Positions 7,355-14,493 of a stretch of DNA of 20,053 nucleotides are shown piece after piece (positions within the stretch are counted from its first letter, which is position 1; each line of letters opens with the position of its first letter). Both the position numbers and the translations under genes were made by a program. A model generated the notes under the pieces. That model searched no databases and was not told the DNA's origin. It saw only the letters and a list, made by a program, of their open reading frames with translations. Source of the DNA: a virus; the IMG/VR virus record IMGVR_UViG_3300012920_000379, positions 1-20,053 of that record; one strand, 5' to 3'.

Positions 7355-8670
7355 TGCCTGAGATACAAGTACCTGAGCCAATTTTTTTGGACAGATTAGG
7401 TGGCGATGAAATATATGGGTTTGGTCAAGATGGGGATGTCACATTAGCATCTAATACAACTCTTGCTAGAGATATGTATTACAACGATCTAACAATTAAT
7501 AGTGGTGTCACTCTTGACACTAACGGCTATCGTGTATTTGTTCGTGGTACCTTAACATTCGCTGACTCAACTTCTAAAATTGGTAGATTTTCAAATAAAT
7601 CTAATGCAGGTACTTTAAAAGGTGGATTTGGTAAAGGTATAGACGCTACAGATACTCTAGGTGGTAGGTCATCTGAACAAACAGACAGCGAACACGCAGG
7701 CAACACATTTTTCGATGGAGAAAACGATTTTTTTAACTTATCTGTTGCTTTAGCAGGACAAAAATTTGATCAAGCTACAGAAACATTTAAATTTCTAGGT
7801 GGTGGATCTGGCGCATCTGATGGTGCAATAACAGCTACTCCACAAGAAGGTGATGATGGATCTGATACAAATTGGTCAGACTATCAAACAGTAGGTGCAG
7901 CAGGTGGTAAAGGTGCTACAGGTAATGCAGCTACAGCAGGCACAGGCGCAGTCGGAGGTGGAGTAGTTTTAGTTATAGCAAAAACAATATCTGGAGATGG
8001 AACAATTAGAGCTGACGCAGATGATTCTGTAGCTAGCGCTGATGGAACAGATGGCGCACCTGCCCCTGATGCTCAAACACCTGGCAACTCAGTACCAGGT
8101 AATACAAATCCAACTAACTATGGTGCTAACTATGGATCAAACTCAGGTGCAAACTATGGATCTAATGCAACTAATTACGGATCTAACAACACAAACTATG
8201 GATCAAATCCAACTAACTACGGATCACACACTCACTATCATTGGCATGGTGGTCCAACAATAAACAATTATCAATCAGGTTATTATCACTATCACTATGC
8301 TCATACGCATACTTATCCTGGAAATAATTATTCATATCCTGGAAATAATTATTCTTATCCAGGTAATAACTATTCGTATGGATATAGCTACGGATATTCT
8401 TATGGATATTCATATGGTGGAAATACAAACCCAACTAATACTAACCCTACAAACTATCACCCAGGTGGTGCAGGTGGATCTGGAGGAACTTCATCAGTAT
8501 CATATAACGCAGGTGGTGGTGCAGTAGTATTAGTCACAGGAACAAAACCACTACCTTCAGGTTTAACACTTGCTGCTGCGCAAGGTACAAGTGGATCTGG
8601 AACAGCAACAGCAGGTACTGTTGTGACAGTATTTAATATCGCAGCAACAGATACGGATCCAAGCAGTTAG
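7354..8670 (+). CDS. Adhesin-like virion protein with Asn/Tyr/Gly/His-rich insert
   Basis: 438 residues. I chose the ATG at 7354, which overlaps the preceding stop, over the in-frame ATG at 7300, which would lie inside the upstream gene and add an unlikely Cys-rich leader. The N-terminal part (residues 1-100) and the two short G-G-G-V/A-V-V-L-V strands are shared with the following gene. Between them, residues about 250-375 form a low-complexity insert: N-Y-G-S-N-type repeats, an alternating-His stretch (H292, H294, H296, H298; then H312, H314, H317, H319), three Y-P-G-N-N-Y-S repeats and four Y-G-Y-S units. Six X-Pro-Gly tripeptides occur in this region. It is probably a surface-exposed adhesin; alternating H-x-H clusters occur at the iron-binding tip of T4 gp37. 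Function is inferred from context and composition. Confidence 0.75.
   Translation: MPEIQVPEPIFLDRLGGDEIYGFGQDGDVTLASNTTLARDMYYNDLTINSGVTLDTNGYRVFVRGTLTFADSTSKIGRFSNKSNAGTLKGGFGKGIDATDTLGGRSSEQTDSEHAGNTFFDGENDFFNLSVALAGQKFDQATETFKFLGGGSGASDGAITATPQEGDDGSDTNWSDYQTVGAAGGKGATGNAATAGTGAVGGGVVLVIAKTISGDGTIRADADDSVASADGTDGAPAPDAQTPGNSVPGNTNPTNYGANYGSNSGANYGSNATNYGSNNTNYGSNPTNYGSHTHYHWHGGPTINNYQSGYYHYHYAHTHTYPGNNYSYPGNNYSYPGNNYSYGYSYGYSYGYSYGGNTNPTNTNPTNYHPGGAGGSGGTSSVSYNAGGGAVVLVTGTKPLPSGLTLAAAQGTSGSGTATAGTVVTVFNIAATDTDPSS
8101..8472 (+). repeat. Low-complexity NYGSN / YPGNNYS / GYSY repeat tract
   Basis: The tract encodes residues 250 to about 373 of the adhesin. It holds N-Y-G-containing units at 8104-8232, a His-alternating section at 8227-8250 and 8287-8310, three 21-base YPGNNYS units at 8314-8376, then Y-G-Y-S units to 8424 and two N-P-T-N units. 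The repeats also open long spurious reading frames on both strands here. The next gene, a paralogue, lacks the tract. Confidence 0.85.
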
Positions 8671-8678
8671 GAGATATT

Positions 8679-9338
8679 ATGGCAATAGTAGAAGTAGGAC
8701 AAGTACCATCAGATTTTGAAACATTTGATGTTGTTCCTGACAGTATCTATGGTTCAGGAATGGATGGTAATGTTTCTATAACTAGCAACACAGCTCTTAC
8801 AAGAGATATGCATTACAACAATTTAACTATAGATCCTGGAATCGCATTAGATACAGCAGGCTATAGAGTTTTTGTAAGAAATGTTTTAGCTCTTGCACCA
8901 ACCTCTACTAATCAAGCAGATACAACAATAGGAAGAATTGGTGGTGTTTCAACATCAGGAACTCTAAGAGGTGGCGCAAGTGCAGCAGTCACAAATTCAC
9001 TTGGTGGAAATGGTAATGGATATACGGCTACAGCACCTACATTAGGGGCAGAGTATTTTAATCATCCTGATATAGCCATTGAAGGAGTCATAGTACATGG
9101 TGGTCAAACAACTCCTGTTGCATTACAAGGTGGTGCAGGTGATAGTGTAAATCACGGAGGTGGAATTGTAGTGGTATGTGCTAGAAGATTGCAAGGTTAT
9201 GGAACTATTAAAGCGACAGGCGAAACCACAACCGGTGGTGGAGTAATATTTATCGTTTCTCAAGATATACCATTGACAGGTATATTGACAGATGTCACAG
9301 GATATGCATCAGGAACAGTAAAAACATTTAAGGTATAA
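8679..9338 (+). CDS. Paralogue of the preceding adhesin-like protein, without the insert
   Basis: 219 residues, preceded by AGGAGA about 5 bases before the ATG. The first 100 residues align with the gene upstream: I-Y-G-x-G-x-D-G-N-V, then T-R-D-M-H-Y-N-N-L-T-I, then L-D-T-A-G-Y-R-V-F-V-R. The core G-G-G-I-V-V-V-C-A-R and the following G-Y-G-T-I-K also match. It lacks the Asn/Tyr/Gly/His-rich section, so the two genes are a tandem duplication in which one copy gained (or the other lost) a large loop. The strand-turn pattern suggests a beta-helix-like virion protein. Confidence 0.7.
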   Translation: MAIVEVGQVPSDFETFDVVPDSIYGSGMDGNVSITSNTALTRDMHYNNLTIDPGIALDTAGYRVFVRNVLALAPTSTNQADTTIGRIGGVSTSGTLRGGASAAVTNSLGGNGNGYTATAPTLGAEYFNHPDIAIEGVIVHGGQTTPVALQGGAGDSVNHGGGIVVVCARRLQGYGTIKATGETTTGGGVIFIVSQDIPLTGILTDVTGYASGTVKTFKV

Positions 9339-9340
9339 CA

Positions 9341-10234
9341 ATGGCTACTGTTCGTGTATATTACAGTAGGGAAGATCAAGATTATGATAATTATAGTCTA
9401 TGGTATATGCCTGGCCGTCATCAAGGGAATGCTGACCTACTAGATCCAGATCACACTTTTACTGAAGAATATGGTGAGGCACCAAGAATTGTATCAGATT
9501 TTACCTCTGAAGGTAGTTTTGGATATGTAGATATAGATTTAAATGGTGCAGGTTTTTGTGATTTTTATATTAGAAGAAAAGATTTTTTAGTAGATCTAGA
9601 TGATAGTGCTACATACGAACCTGAATCATTATATTGGATGACAGGTTTTATATATTCTTTACAAGAAAACTTATATAGCGAAGTCTATGTAAAAGAAAAC
9701 AAACCATATATATATCAAGATAGTTTCTTTCAAGGAGTATATCCTATGGCTATAACCCTGGCAGGTGATGAAAGCACATCAACTAGTGATGATATATTAC
9801 ATGAAGTTGTAGAGCATGGTGAAGAGGGAGAAGGTTGGTGGTGGACACATTACAAAATATTCAATACACACGAAAATTCTACTACAATAGAAATACCACA
9901 AAGTGTTCTATATCAAATATTAGAACAAGAAGACATGGACACAATCATGACTACTCTGATGGTATACTTATGTGGTAAAACTTACACTATAGGAGAAGAT
10001 ATGCAATTATCAATAGACGCAGACGCTTTAGCAGTTGAAAAAGCCGATGCATTACAAGTAGTTGACAAAGCTATTGCTAACAGTCTTTATAAGTTAGGCG
10101 AAGTACCGGCAGACTTTGATGAAGATGCTTTCCTCGCTGATGTAGATGCTTACAAAGCTACTAAGAGCGAAGTTTTAGAAAGCACAATAGATTACTTAAA
10201 ATCTTGCTTAGACACAAGACCTAATCTAGTCTAG
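9341..10234 (+). CDS. Putative virion protein with CBM41/PUD-like N-terminal domain
   Basis: 297 residues. The N-terminus (about residues 4-83) starts V-R-V-Y-Y-S-R-E-D-Q-D-Y-D-N-Y-S-L-W and closes with G-A-G-F-C-D-F-Y-I-R-R-K-D. Bacterial pullulanase-associated (CBM41/PUD) domains have the same layout: V-H-Y-H-R-P-D-x-D-Y-x-x-W-G-L-W at the start and a G-F-I-x-H-x-G-D-x-K-D end. Those domains bind alpha-glucans. The middle region is rich in aromatic and acidic residues (W-W-W-T at about 166). The last 70 residues are helical and acidic. Only a weak ribosome-binding site precedes the ATG. A glycan-binding role in host recognition is inferred; the domain match is from pattern only. Confidence 0.55.
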   Translation: MATVRVYYSREDQDYDNYSLWYMPGRHQGNADLLDPDHTFTEEYGEAPRIVSDFTSEGSFGYVDIDLNGAGFCDFYIRRKDFLVDLDDSATYEPESLYWMTGFIYSLQENLYSEVYVKENKPYIYQDSFFQGVYPMAITLAGDESTSTSDDILHEVVEHGEEGEGWWWTHYKIFNTHENSTTIEIPQSVLYQILEQEDMDTIMTTLMVYLCGKTYTIGEDMQLSIDADALAVEKADALQVVDKAIANSLYKLGEVPADFDEDAFLADVDAYKATKSEVLESTIDYLKSCLDTRPNLV

Positions 10235-10242
10235 ATCTTTAA

Positions 10243-10250
10243 AGGGAGGT
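10243..10250 (+). promoter_or_regulatory. Strong Shine-Dalgarno at the head of the modification cassette
   Basis: AGGGAGGT lies 3-4 bases before the ATG at 10254 and is the best ribosome-binding site in the window. It follows one of the few true intergenic gaps. Most genes downstream to 16431 overlap and probably depend on coupling, so this site may set initiation for the run. Confidence 0.7.
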
Positions 10251-10253
10251 AAT

Positions 10254-10727
10254 ATGAGGAAGGTATTTTTTGTACCTGAAGGTCAAGACATCAACGACTA
10301 CAAAGATCAATGGAATGGTCAAGTAAAAGAAGTTCACAATAGTGTATCTGTAAACAACAAAGATTATATTCTTACTGATAAAGAAGCTCATTTCTTTAAC
10401 ATCCCTGAATTTCAAGCAGTAAATACTATTGAGCATTGTTCAAGTTTAGATTATATAATTTATAGTCTTATAGATGATTATGCAGAATTTGAAGATGATC
10501 CTGCATATATTATGGAAATATGGGAAAAAGATTACGATAATCCTAACAAAGAAAAAATTAAAAAAGATACTCACATTTTAGGTTTTAACAAAAACAAAGG
10601 TATTTACGAAACAGACTATATAAGACTTGATGCAGGTTGGTACGAACTAGTATTTAAAAAAGACAATGAATTATTTGATACATCTGAAGTTTCAGTTTAT
10701 TACAAAGATGTTGAGGAAGAAGAGTAA
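10254..10727 (+). CDS. Uncharacterised acidic protein, first gene of the cassette
   Basis: 157 residues, not recognised. It is acidic, with aromatic-rich segments (I-M-E-I-W-E-K-D-Y around 90 and Y-E-L-V-F-K-K around 135) and an E-E-E-E end. The last third (Y-I-R-L-D-A-G-W-Y-E-L-V-F) looks like beta strands, so a small beta-sandwich or accessory domain is possible. No signal peptide, membrane segment or catalytic motif is visible. It starts from a strong ribosome-binding site and its stop overlaps the next start by one base, tying it to the oxygenase downstream. Confidence 0.65.
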   Translation: MRKVFFVPEGQDINDYKDQWNGQVKEVHNSVSVNNKDYILTDKEAHFFNIPEFQAVNTIEHCSSLDYIIYSLIDDYAEFEDDPAYIMEIWEKDYDNPNKEKIKKDTHILGFNKNKGIYETDYIRLDAGWYELVFKKDNELFDTSEVSVYYKDVEEEE

Positions 10728-11443
10728 TGGTCTTAAAGAAGTTATGGAAACAGGTAGAGTCTAAAGAAATAGTTCCTGGAGTCATAGCGTGGGAAAATTG
10801 TTTAGAGGTACCTGAAGGTATTGTAGATACTATGAACTCTGAAGTAGATCGTTGGAAACAACGAGCTATTGAAAATAACGAATTTCATAAAGGTGGGAAT
10901 TACGACACAATTCGTAATGCAAATGGTCCAATTAGATTTGATCCTGAAACAGAGTTTATTGAAAAAGAAAGTAAAGAATACTTTTGGCAAGTACAAAGAA
11001 ACACTCTAGATAAAGTAAATGCTTACTGTGATATTTATCCTGATGTTAAAGATGAAATACATTGGATGGAACAATATCAATATATAACTTATAAGCCACC
11101 TAAGTATATGAATTATCATGGCGACAATAGATCAACTAGAAATCCTCAAACAGGAAGATTTTGGAATGCACCATTTTTAAGAAGAATAACTTGTTTGACT
11201 TACTTAACAGACGATCACAAAGGTGGTGCTTTAGATTTTAGATATTTTGATATGGATTCTTACAAACCACCGGCAGGTAGTGTCGTTATTATGCCAAGCT
11301 CTTTTGTATTTTCACACGCAACAACACCTTTACTTGATGGTAGGAAAGCAGCTTTTTTGGTAGCATGTTCTAGTGGTTTTGATTTAGATTCATTTTTAGA
11401 TGGTGTTCCACCAGAAGAATTAGCTAGGAGGTATATAGTATGA
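10727..11443 (+). CDS. 2-oxoglutarate/Fe(II)-dependent oxygenase (prolyl-4-hydroxylase-like), first copy
   Basis: 238 residues. It probably hydroxylates a protein or small-molecule substrate using O2, 2-oxoglutarate and Fe(II). The double-stranded beta-helix signature is visible: H131-G-D133 as the H-x-D metal pair, H197 in F-S-H-A-T-T-P as the distal metal ligand, and R206 in D-G-R-K-A-A-F as the 2-oxoglutarate anchor. Between them lie L-T-Y-L-T-D-D-H-K-G-G-A-L-D-F and the G-S-V-V-I-M-P-S strand. The gene is coupled to its neighbours by 1- and 4-base overlaps. Similar genes are frequent in marine T4-like phages, where substrates are mostly unknown. It is diverged from the next gene, so the two may act on different substrates. 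Confidence 0.85.
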   Translation: MVLKKLWKQVESKEIVPGVIAWENCLEVPEGIVDTMNSEVDRWKQRAIENNEFHKGGNYDTIRNANGPIRFDPETEFIEKESKEYFWQVQRNTLDKVNAYCDIYPDVKDEIHWMEQYQYITYKPPKYMNYHGDNRSTRNPQTGRFWNAPFLRRITCLTYLTDDHKGGALDFRYFDMDSYKPPAGSVVIMPSSFVFSHATTPLLDGRKAAFLVACSSGFDLDSFLDGVPPEELARRYIV

Positions 11444-12129
11444 AAAAAATAATGGGATGTGTAGAAATCTATGATGATTTCTTAACAAAAGATCAAGCTG
11501 AAAAAATTATAAAGTCTATAGATCAAATGGATCAAGATAAAGACTTTGAATTAGGCTATGAAGATGCGTCTATAGGAAAAGGTCACAAAGGTGGCAATAT
11601 AAGAACAAATCAACTGTTTCCTATAACGCGTTATGCTGTAGAGCCTGGAGAGGCACGATTTATTAGAGAGGCTATAAAAGATGGTAAAGAACAATATATT
11701 CTAGATCTAAAAAATATTCAACAATTATTGTCCACTAAATTACAAACATATGTGAATGATTATTGTGAAAGATATGAAATGAGCATACATTTTGATGAAG
11801 GTTATACACTTTTAAAGTATGAAGGTGGTCAAGAATATAAAGCACATTGTGATTATGCACCTCATAATCCTCGTCACTTGTCTGCTTTGATATTGTTGAA
11901 TCCTACTGAGTATAAGGGTGGTGGTACATACTTTACTCATTTCGAAGAAATGGTAAAACCAGATCAACCTGCTTTAGTTTTGTTTCCTAGTAATTGGGCA
12001 TACGCACACAAAGCTATGCCTGTTATAGAAGGAACAAAGTATGCTATTGTCACTTGGCTAGGTCATCAAATAGACTTTGATGGATTGCCTCCTATGTACA
12101 TTCCAGAAGGTATAAAAATAAATATTTAA
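11440..12129 (+). CDS. 2-oxoglutarate/Fe(II)-dependent oxygenase (prolyl-4-hydroxylase-like), second copy
   Basis: 229 residues. The motif set is H136-C-D138 (H-x-D), H190 in A-Y-A-H-K-A-M-P-V, and K200 in E-G-T-K-Y-A-I-V-T-W as the likely 2-oxoglutarate anchor. The Y-K-G-G-G-T-Y-F strand and the L-V-L-F-P-S turn are typical of the prolyl-4-hydroxylase group. Use of Lys as the 2-oxoglutarate anchor, where the upstream copy has Arg, is also seen in prolyl 4-hydroxylases. The ATG overlaps the upstream stop by 4 bases. The protein is cytoplasmic, with no signal peptide. Prolyl hydroxylation is inferred from the subfamily; other side chains or small molecules are possible. Confidence 0.87.
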   Translation: MKKIMGCVEIYDDFLTKDQAEKIIKSIDQMDQDKDFELGYEDASIGKGHKGGNIRTNQLFPITRYAVEPGEARFIREAIKDGKEQYILDLKNIQQLLSTKLQTYVNDYCERYEMSIHFDEGYTLLKYEGGQEYKAHCDYAPHNPRHLSALILLNPTEYKGGGTYFTHFEEMVKPDQPALVLFPSNWAYAHKAMPVIEGTKYAIVTWLGHQIDFDGLPPMYIPEGIKINI

Positions 12130-12145
12130 GTAGTAGGATATTAAC

Positions 12146-12853
12146 ATGACACAATCACAAACATTCAGAAATGGAATAACTATAGATATAGATGAAACAG
12201 ACTTGAGTGAATACAAAAAGGTATCTGCTCTTGGTCATATGAATCCATCACTTGAATTTTATCTAGAAGATAATGCAAGTTCTTTTTCTAAAGCAGTAAT
12301 AGTAGGTGCAGGTTGTGGAGTAGCAACAGGAATACTTGAAGGTGCAGGTGTTGAAACTGTAAACATAGAACCTAATGCTGATCGTTATGCAATACTTGAT
12401 GATAACTACAATGCTGCTGAAAACTACAACAAAGCATGTTCTGATGAAAATGGAACAGGCACTATGTATTTCTTTGAAGACAATAAATCAGGTGGCATAC
12501 TAGATATGGTATTTGGAGATTCTTCGCAAGCTGTAGATGTTATAACTGTTGATAGCTTAGATTTATCTGATATAGATCTAATGATTGTTTATGCAAATGG
12601 TAAAGAGTATGATGTTCTCAAAGGTGCAGAAACTACATTATCTAACAATTCAGGAACAAAAGTTGTTATGGATTGGAAACCAGATCAGATCTCGAATATT
12701 AATACTGTGCTAACTTACTTAGAAGACAATTTTACTTCTATAAAAATTATTCATTGGGAAGATGATGATTCAATATCTTTTAGACTTATCGGTACTGACA
12801 ATACTGTAGAAAATTTAAGAGCTGTGATGACAGCTACTTTATTGTTAGAATGA
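12146..12853 (+). CDS. FkbM-family SAM-dependent methyltransferase
   Basis: 235 residues. The Rossmann start is V-I-V-G-A-G-C-G at 51-58, in place of the usual D-V-G-A-N-x-G. Then come E-P-N-A at 75-78 closing the second strand, V-D-S-L at 135-138, and the FkbM-like I-D-L-M-I-V-Y-A-N-G-K-E-Y-D-V-L-K-G-A-E ending at E162. FkbM enzymes usually O-methylate sugars or small molecules. It sits 16 bases after the second oxygenase and 7 before the next gene. The substitutions in the first motif and in the K-I-D-V-E-G block (here V-Y-A-N-G-K) are notable and could alter activity. A sugar or hydroxyl target made by the flanking glycosyltransferase and oxygenases would fit the family. Confidence 0.75.
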   Translation: MTQSQTFRNGITIDIDETDLSEYKKVSALGHMNPSLEFYLEDNASSFSKAVIVGAGCGVATGILEGAGVETVNIEPNADRYAILDDNYNAAENYNKACSDENGTGTMYFFEDNKSGGILDMVFGDSSQAVDVITVDSLDLSDIDLMIVYANGKEYDVLKGAETTLSNNSGTKVVMDWKPDQISNINTVLTYLEDNFTSIKIIHWEDDDSISFRLIGTDNTVENLRAVMTATLLLE

Positions 12854-12860
12854 TAGGGTA

Positions 12861-13679
12861 ATGATGGGGAAAAAGTACAAAAGATTTTTAGAAGTTAAAG
12901 AACATAAAGTAGAGTTTGATACTATAAAGTTTTTAACACAAAAGCCTGAGTATATTGATCTTGCACCACCTCGTCCATCTAAAGAATTTATACCTGCATG
13001 GTATAAAAATTTACAAAGAGAATGGACTGAGATGCGTGATGGTAAGCATGGTGAAGGTGAAGACGAGTCTTGGAATACTGTTCCTTATAAAGATAACTCC
13101 TTAAAAAAATGTCCTACTGTAAAAGATATTATGCATGAAGGTTATATCATACCTTTGTGGCTTGATTTAAAAATAAGTCATACTAAAGAAACAGGTTTTA
13201 ATTGGTACAACAAACATGCATTTGAAAATACTATAACCTTTCATGATCCAAGATCTATTGGAAAAATGCCTTTGATGGATCACAGCTTTAACACAGCTCT
13301 TAAGTTTGAAAACCCTTGGGATATAATCACACCTCCAGGTTGGTCAGTTATTATTATGGATCCTTGGTATCACAGAAATACTGATATAGAAATCATGCCA
13401 AGTATTGTTGAAACTGATAGCTATCATCAAATGAACATACCTTTTTTATATCACGGAACAGGAGAAAAAACATTTAGACAAGGAACACCTCTAATTCATG
13501 TTATACCTTTTAAAAGAGAAACATTATCAAATATAGAAGTTGCAGAGATGGATGAGTTAGATGAGAAGTATTATGATAAAAGTAGAGCTGCTGAAAGAAC
13601 TAGACAAAATGGTTTTTACAGATGGCTAACACAACAAAATAAAAAAATATGGAAAGAACAGGGGATAATAGATGAGTAA
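12861..13679 (+). CDS. DUF6065-like protein, first paralogue
   Basis: 272 residues of unknown function. Visible blocks are I-D-L-A-P-P-R-P at 32-39, I-P-A-W-Y at 44-48, K-K-C-P-T at 82-86, G-Y-I-I-P-L-W at 94-100, T-P-P-G-W-S at 157-162, I-V-E-T-D at 182-186, and Q-G-T-P ... H-V-I-P-F-K-R at 207-219. The P-P-G-W / V-E-T-D / G-x-P / P-F-x-R order matches the DUF6065 family as I remember it. The same blocks recur in the gene at 14490. The AGGG ribosome-binding site is better spaced for the second ATG (12864) than the first. It overlaps the next gene by 8 bases. The conserved His, Asp and Glu residues would suit a beta-barrel binding site, but no reaction can be named. Confidence 0.6.
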   Translation: MMGKKYKRFLEVKEHKVEFDTIKFLTQKPEYIDLAPPRPSKEFIPAWYKNLQREWTEMRDGKHGEGEDESWNTVPYKDNSLKKCPTVKDIMHEGYIIPLWLDLKISHTKETGFNWYNKHAFENTITFHDPRSIGKMPLMDHSFNTALKFENPWDIITPPGWSVIIMDPWYHRNTDIEIMPSIVETDSYHQMNIPFLYHGTGEKTFRQGTPLIHVIPFKRETLSNIEVAEMDELDEKYYDKSRAAERTRQNGFYRWLTQQNKKIWKEQGIIDE

Positions 13680-14493
13680 GTGTCCATTCAAAATACCTAA
13701 TGTTGGAGATCTTTGGAGTAAACCTTTAAAAGAAACACATAGGAATATGCCTAGAGTAGCATTTACAATACCAAAACCATTAGCAAATGTAGTTGGCAAA
13801 GAACATGAGGAAACTAGTTCTATACCAATAATTAATTATGGCGCACCTAGAAAATTTGTAAAAGCCCCCAATGGTTGTGTATCAACACAGTATCAAAGAA
13901 ATAGATTATATGAAATGTATTTTCCGTACAGTAATGTAAAAGTAAAACTTGTCAAAAATCAATTTTCTGACGAAATAGACAGATATGGTGGTTTCTCTAT
14001 GCAAGCTAGTTATCATGGTGCAGTTAAACATCATGGACCATTTGATGAAATTATATTAGAAGAAAAAGAGGCATGGGCTAATCCTGAACAACCAATATTG
14101 CAAATAACAATGCCTTTTATGTTTTTTACTGATGATCCTGAAGTATGGTTGGATATTGTCCCTACAGATAGAAATACAGGAAAGAATTTACCAATATCTC
14201 TGATAGGTGGTTTTATGCCTATCTATAATTGGACTAGAGGATTGTCTTGGGCATTTGAGTGGACTGATACTTCTCAAGATACACTTGAATTAAGTCACGA
14301 TACAGTAATGTTTAATATCTTGTTTTCAAAGCCTGTAAAAATAGAGTGGGTTGAATGGAACGAAACATTTAGCGAAAGATGGAATATGATTGTAGGATCA
14401 GCAGTAAACAGAAGAGATACTAATACATTATATCCTGATGCTTTGGCAAGAAGACCGAAAAAAATATTACCTAGAAAAAAATTCTTTAAATGA
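13672..14493 (+). CDS. Uncharacterised protein between two DUF6065-like paralogues
   Basis: 273 residues, not firmly recognised. The N-terminal 90 residues are basic and Pro-rich. The second half has I-T-M-P-F-M-F-F-T-D-D-P, then I-V-P-T-D, L-I-G-G-F-M-P-I-Y-N-W, S-W-A-F-E-W, and a late I-L-F-S-K-P-V. The order of strands and gaps resembles the core of the flanking genes (F-x-x-P-W..T-P-P-G-W, P-x-I-V-E-T-D, M-N, G-x-P, P-F), so it may be a third, distant member. It overlaps its neighbours by 8 and 4 bases. The Lys/Arg-rich C-terminus (P-R-K-K-F-F-K) could contact nucleic acid or a partner, but this is speculation. Confidence 0.6.
   Translation: MSKCPFKIPNVGDLWSKPLKETHRNMPRVAFTIPKPLANVVGKEHEETSSIPIINYGAPRKFVKAPNGCVSTQYQRNRLYEMYFPYSNVKVKLVKNQFSDEIDRYGGFSMQASYHGAVKHHGPFDEIILEEKEAWANPEQPILQITMPFMFFTDDPEVWLDIVPTDRNTGKNLPISLIGGFMPIYNWTRGLSWAFEWTDTSQDTLELSHDTVMFNILFSKPVKIEWVEWNETFSERWNMIVGSAVNRRDTNTLYPDALARRPKKILPRKKFFK

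Noticed and set aside
8314-8424. CRISPR-like or integration repeats
   Set aside because: The 21-base units are in frame, abut without spacers and encode protein repeats.
8042-8527. Several alternative long ORFs on both strands across the repeat tract
   Set aside because: They are by-products of low-complexity codons in the 7354-8670 gene; their products are low-complexity Ile/Gln/Thr- or His/Asn-rich strings without starts or ribosome-binding sites.
7354-8670. Collagen-like protein
   Set aside because: It has X-Pro-Gly tripeptides but no continuous Gly-x-y triplets.
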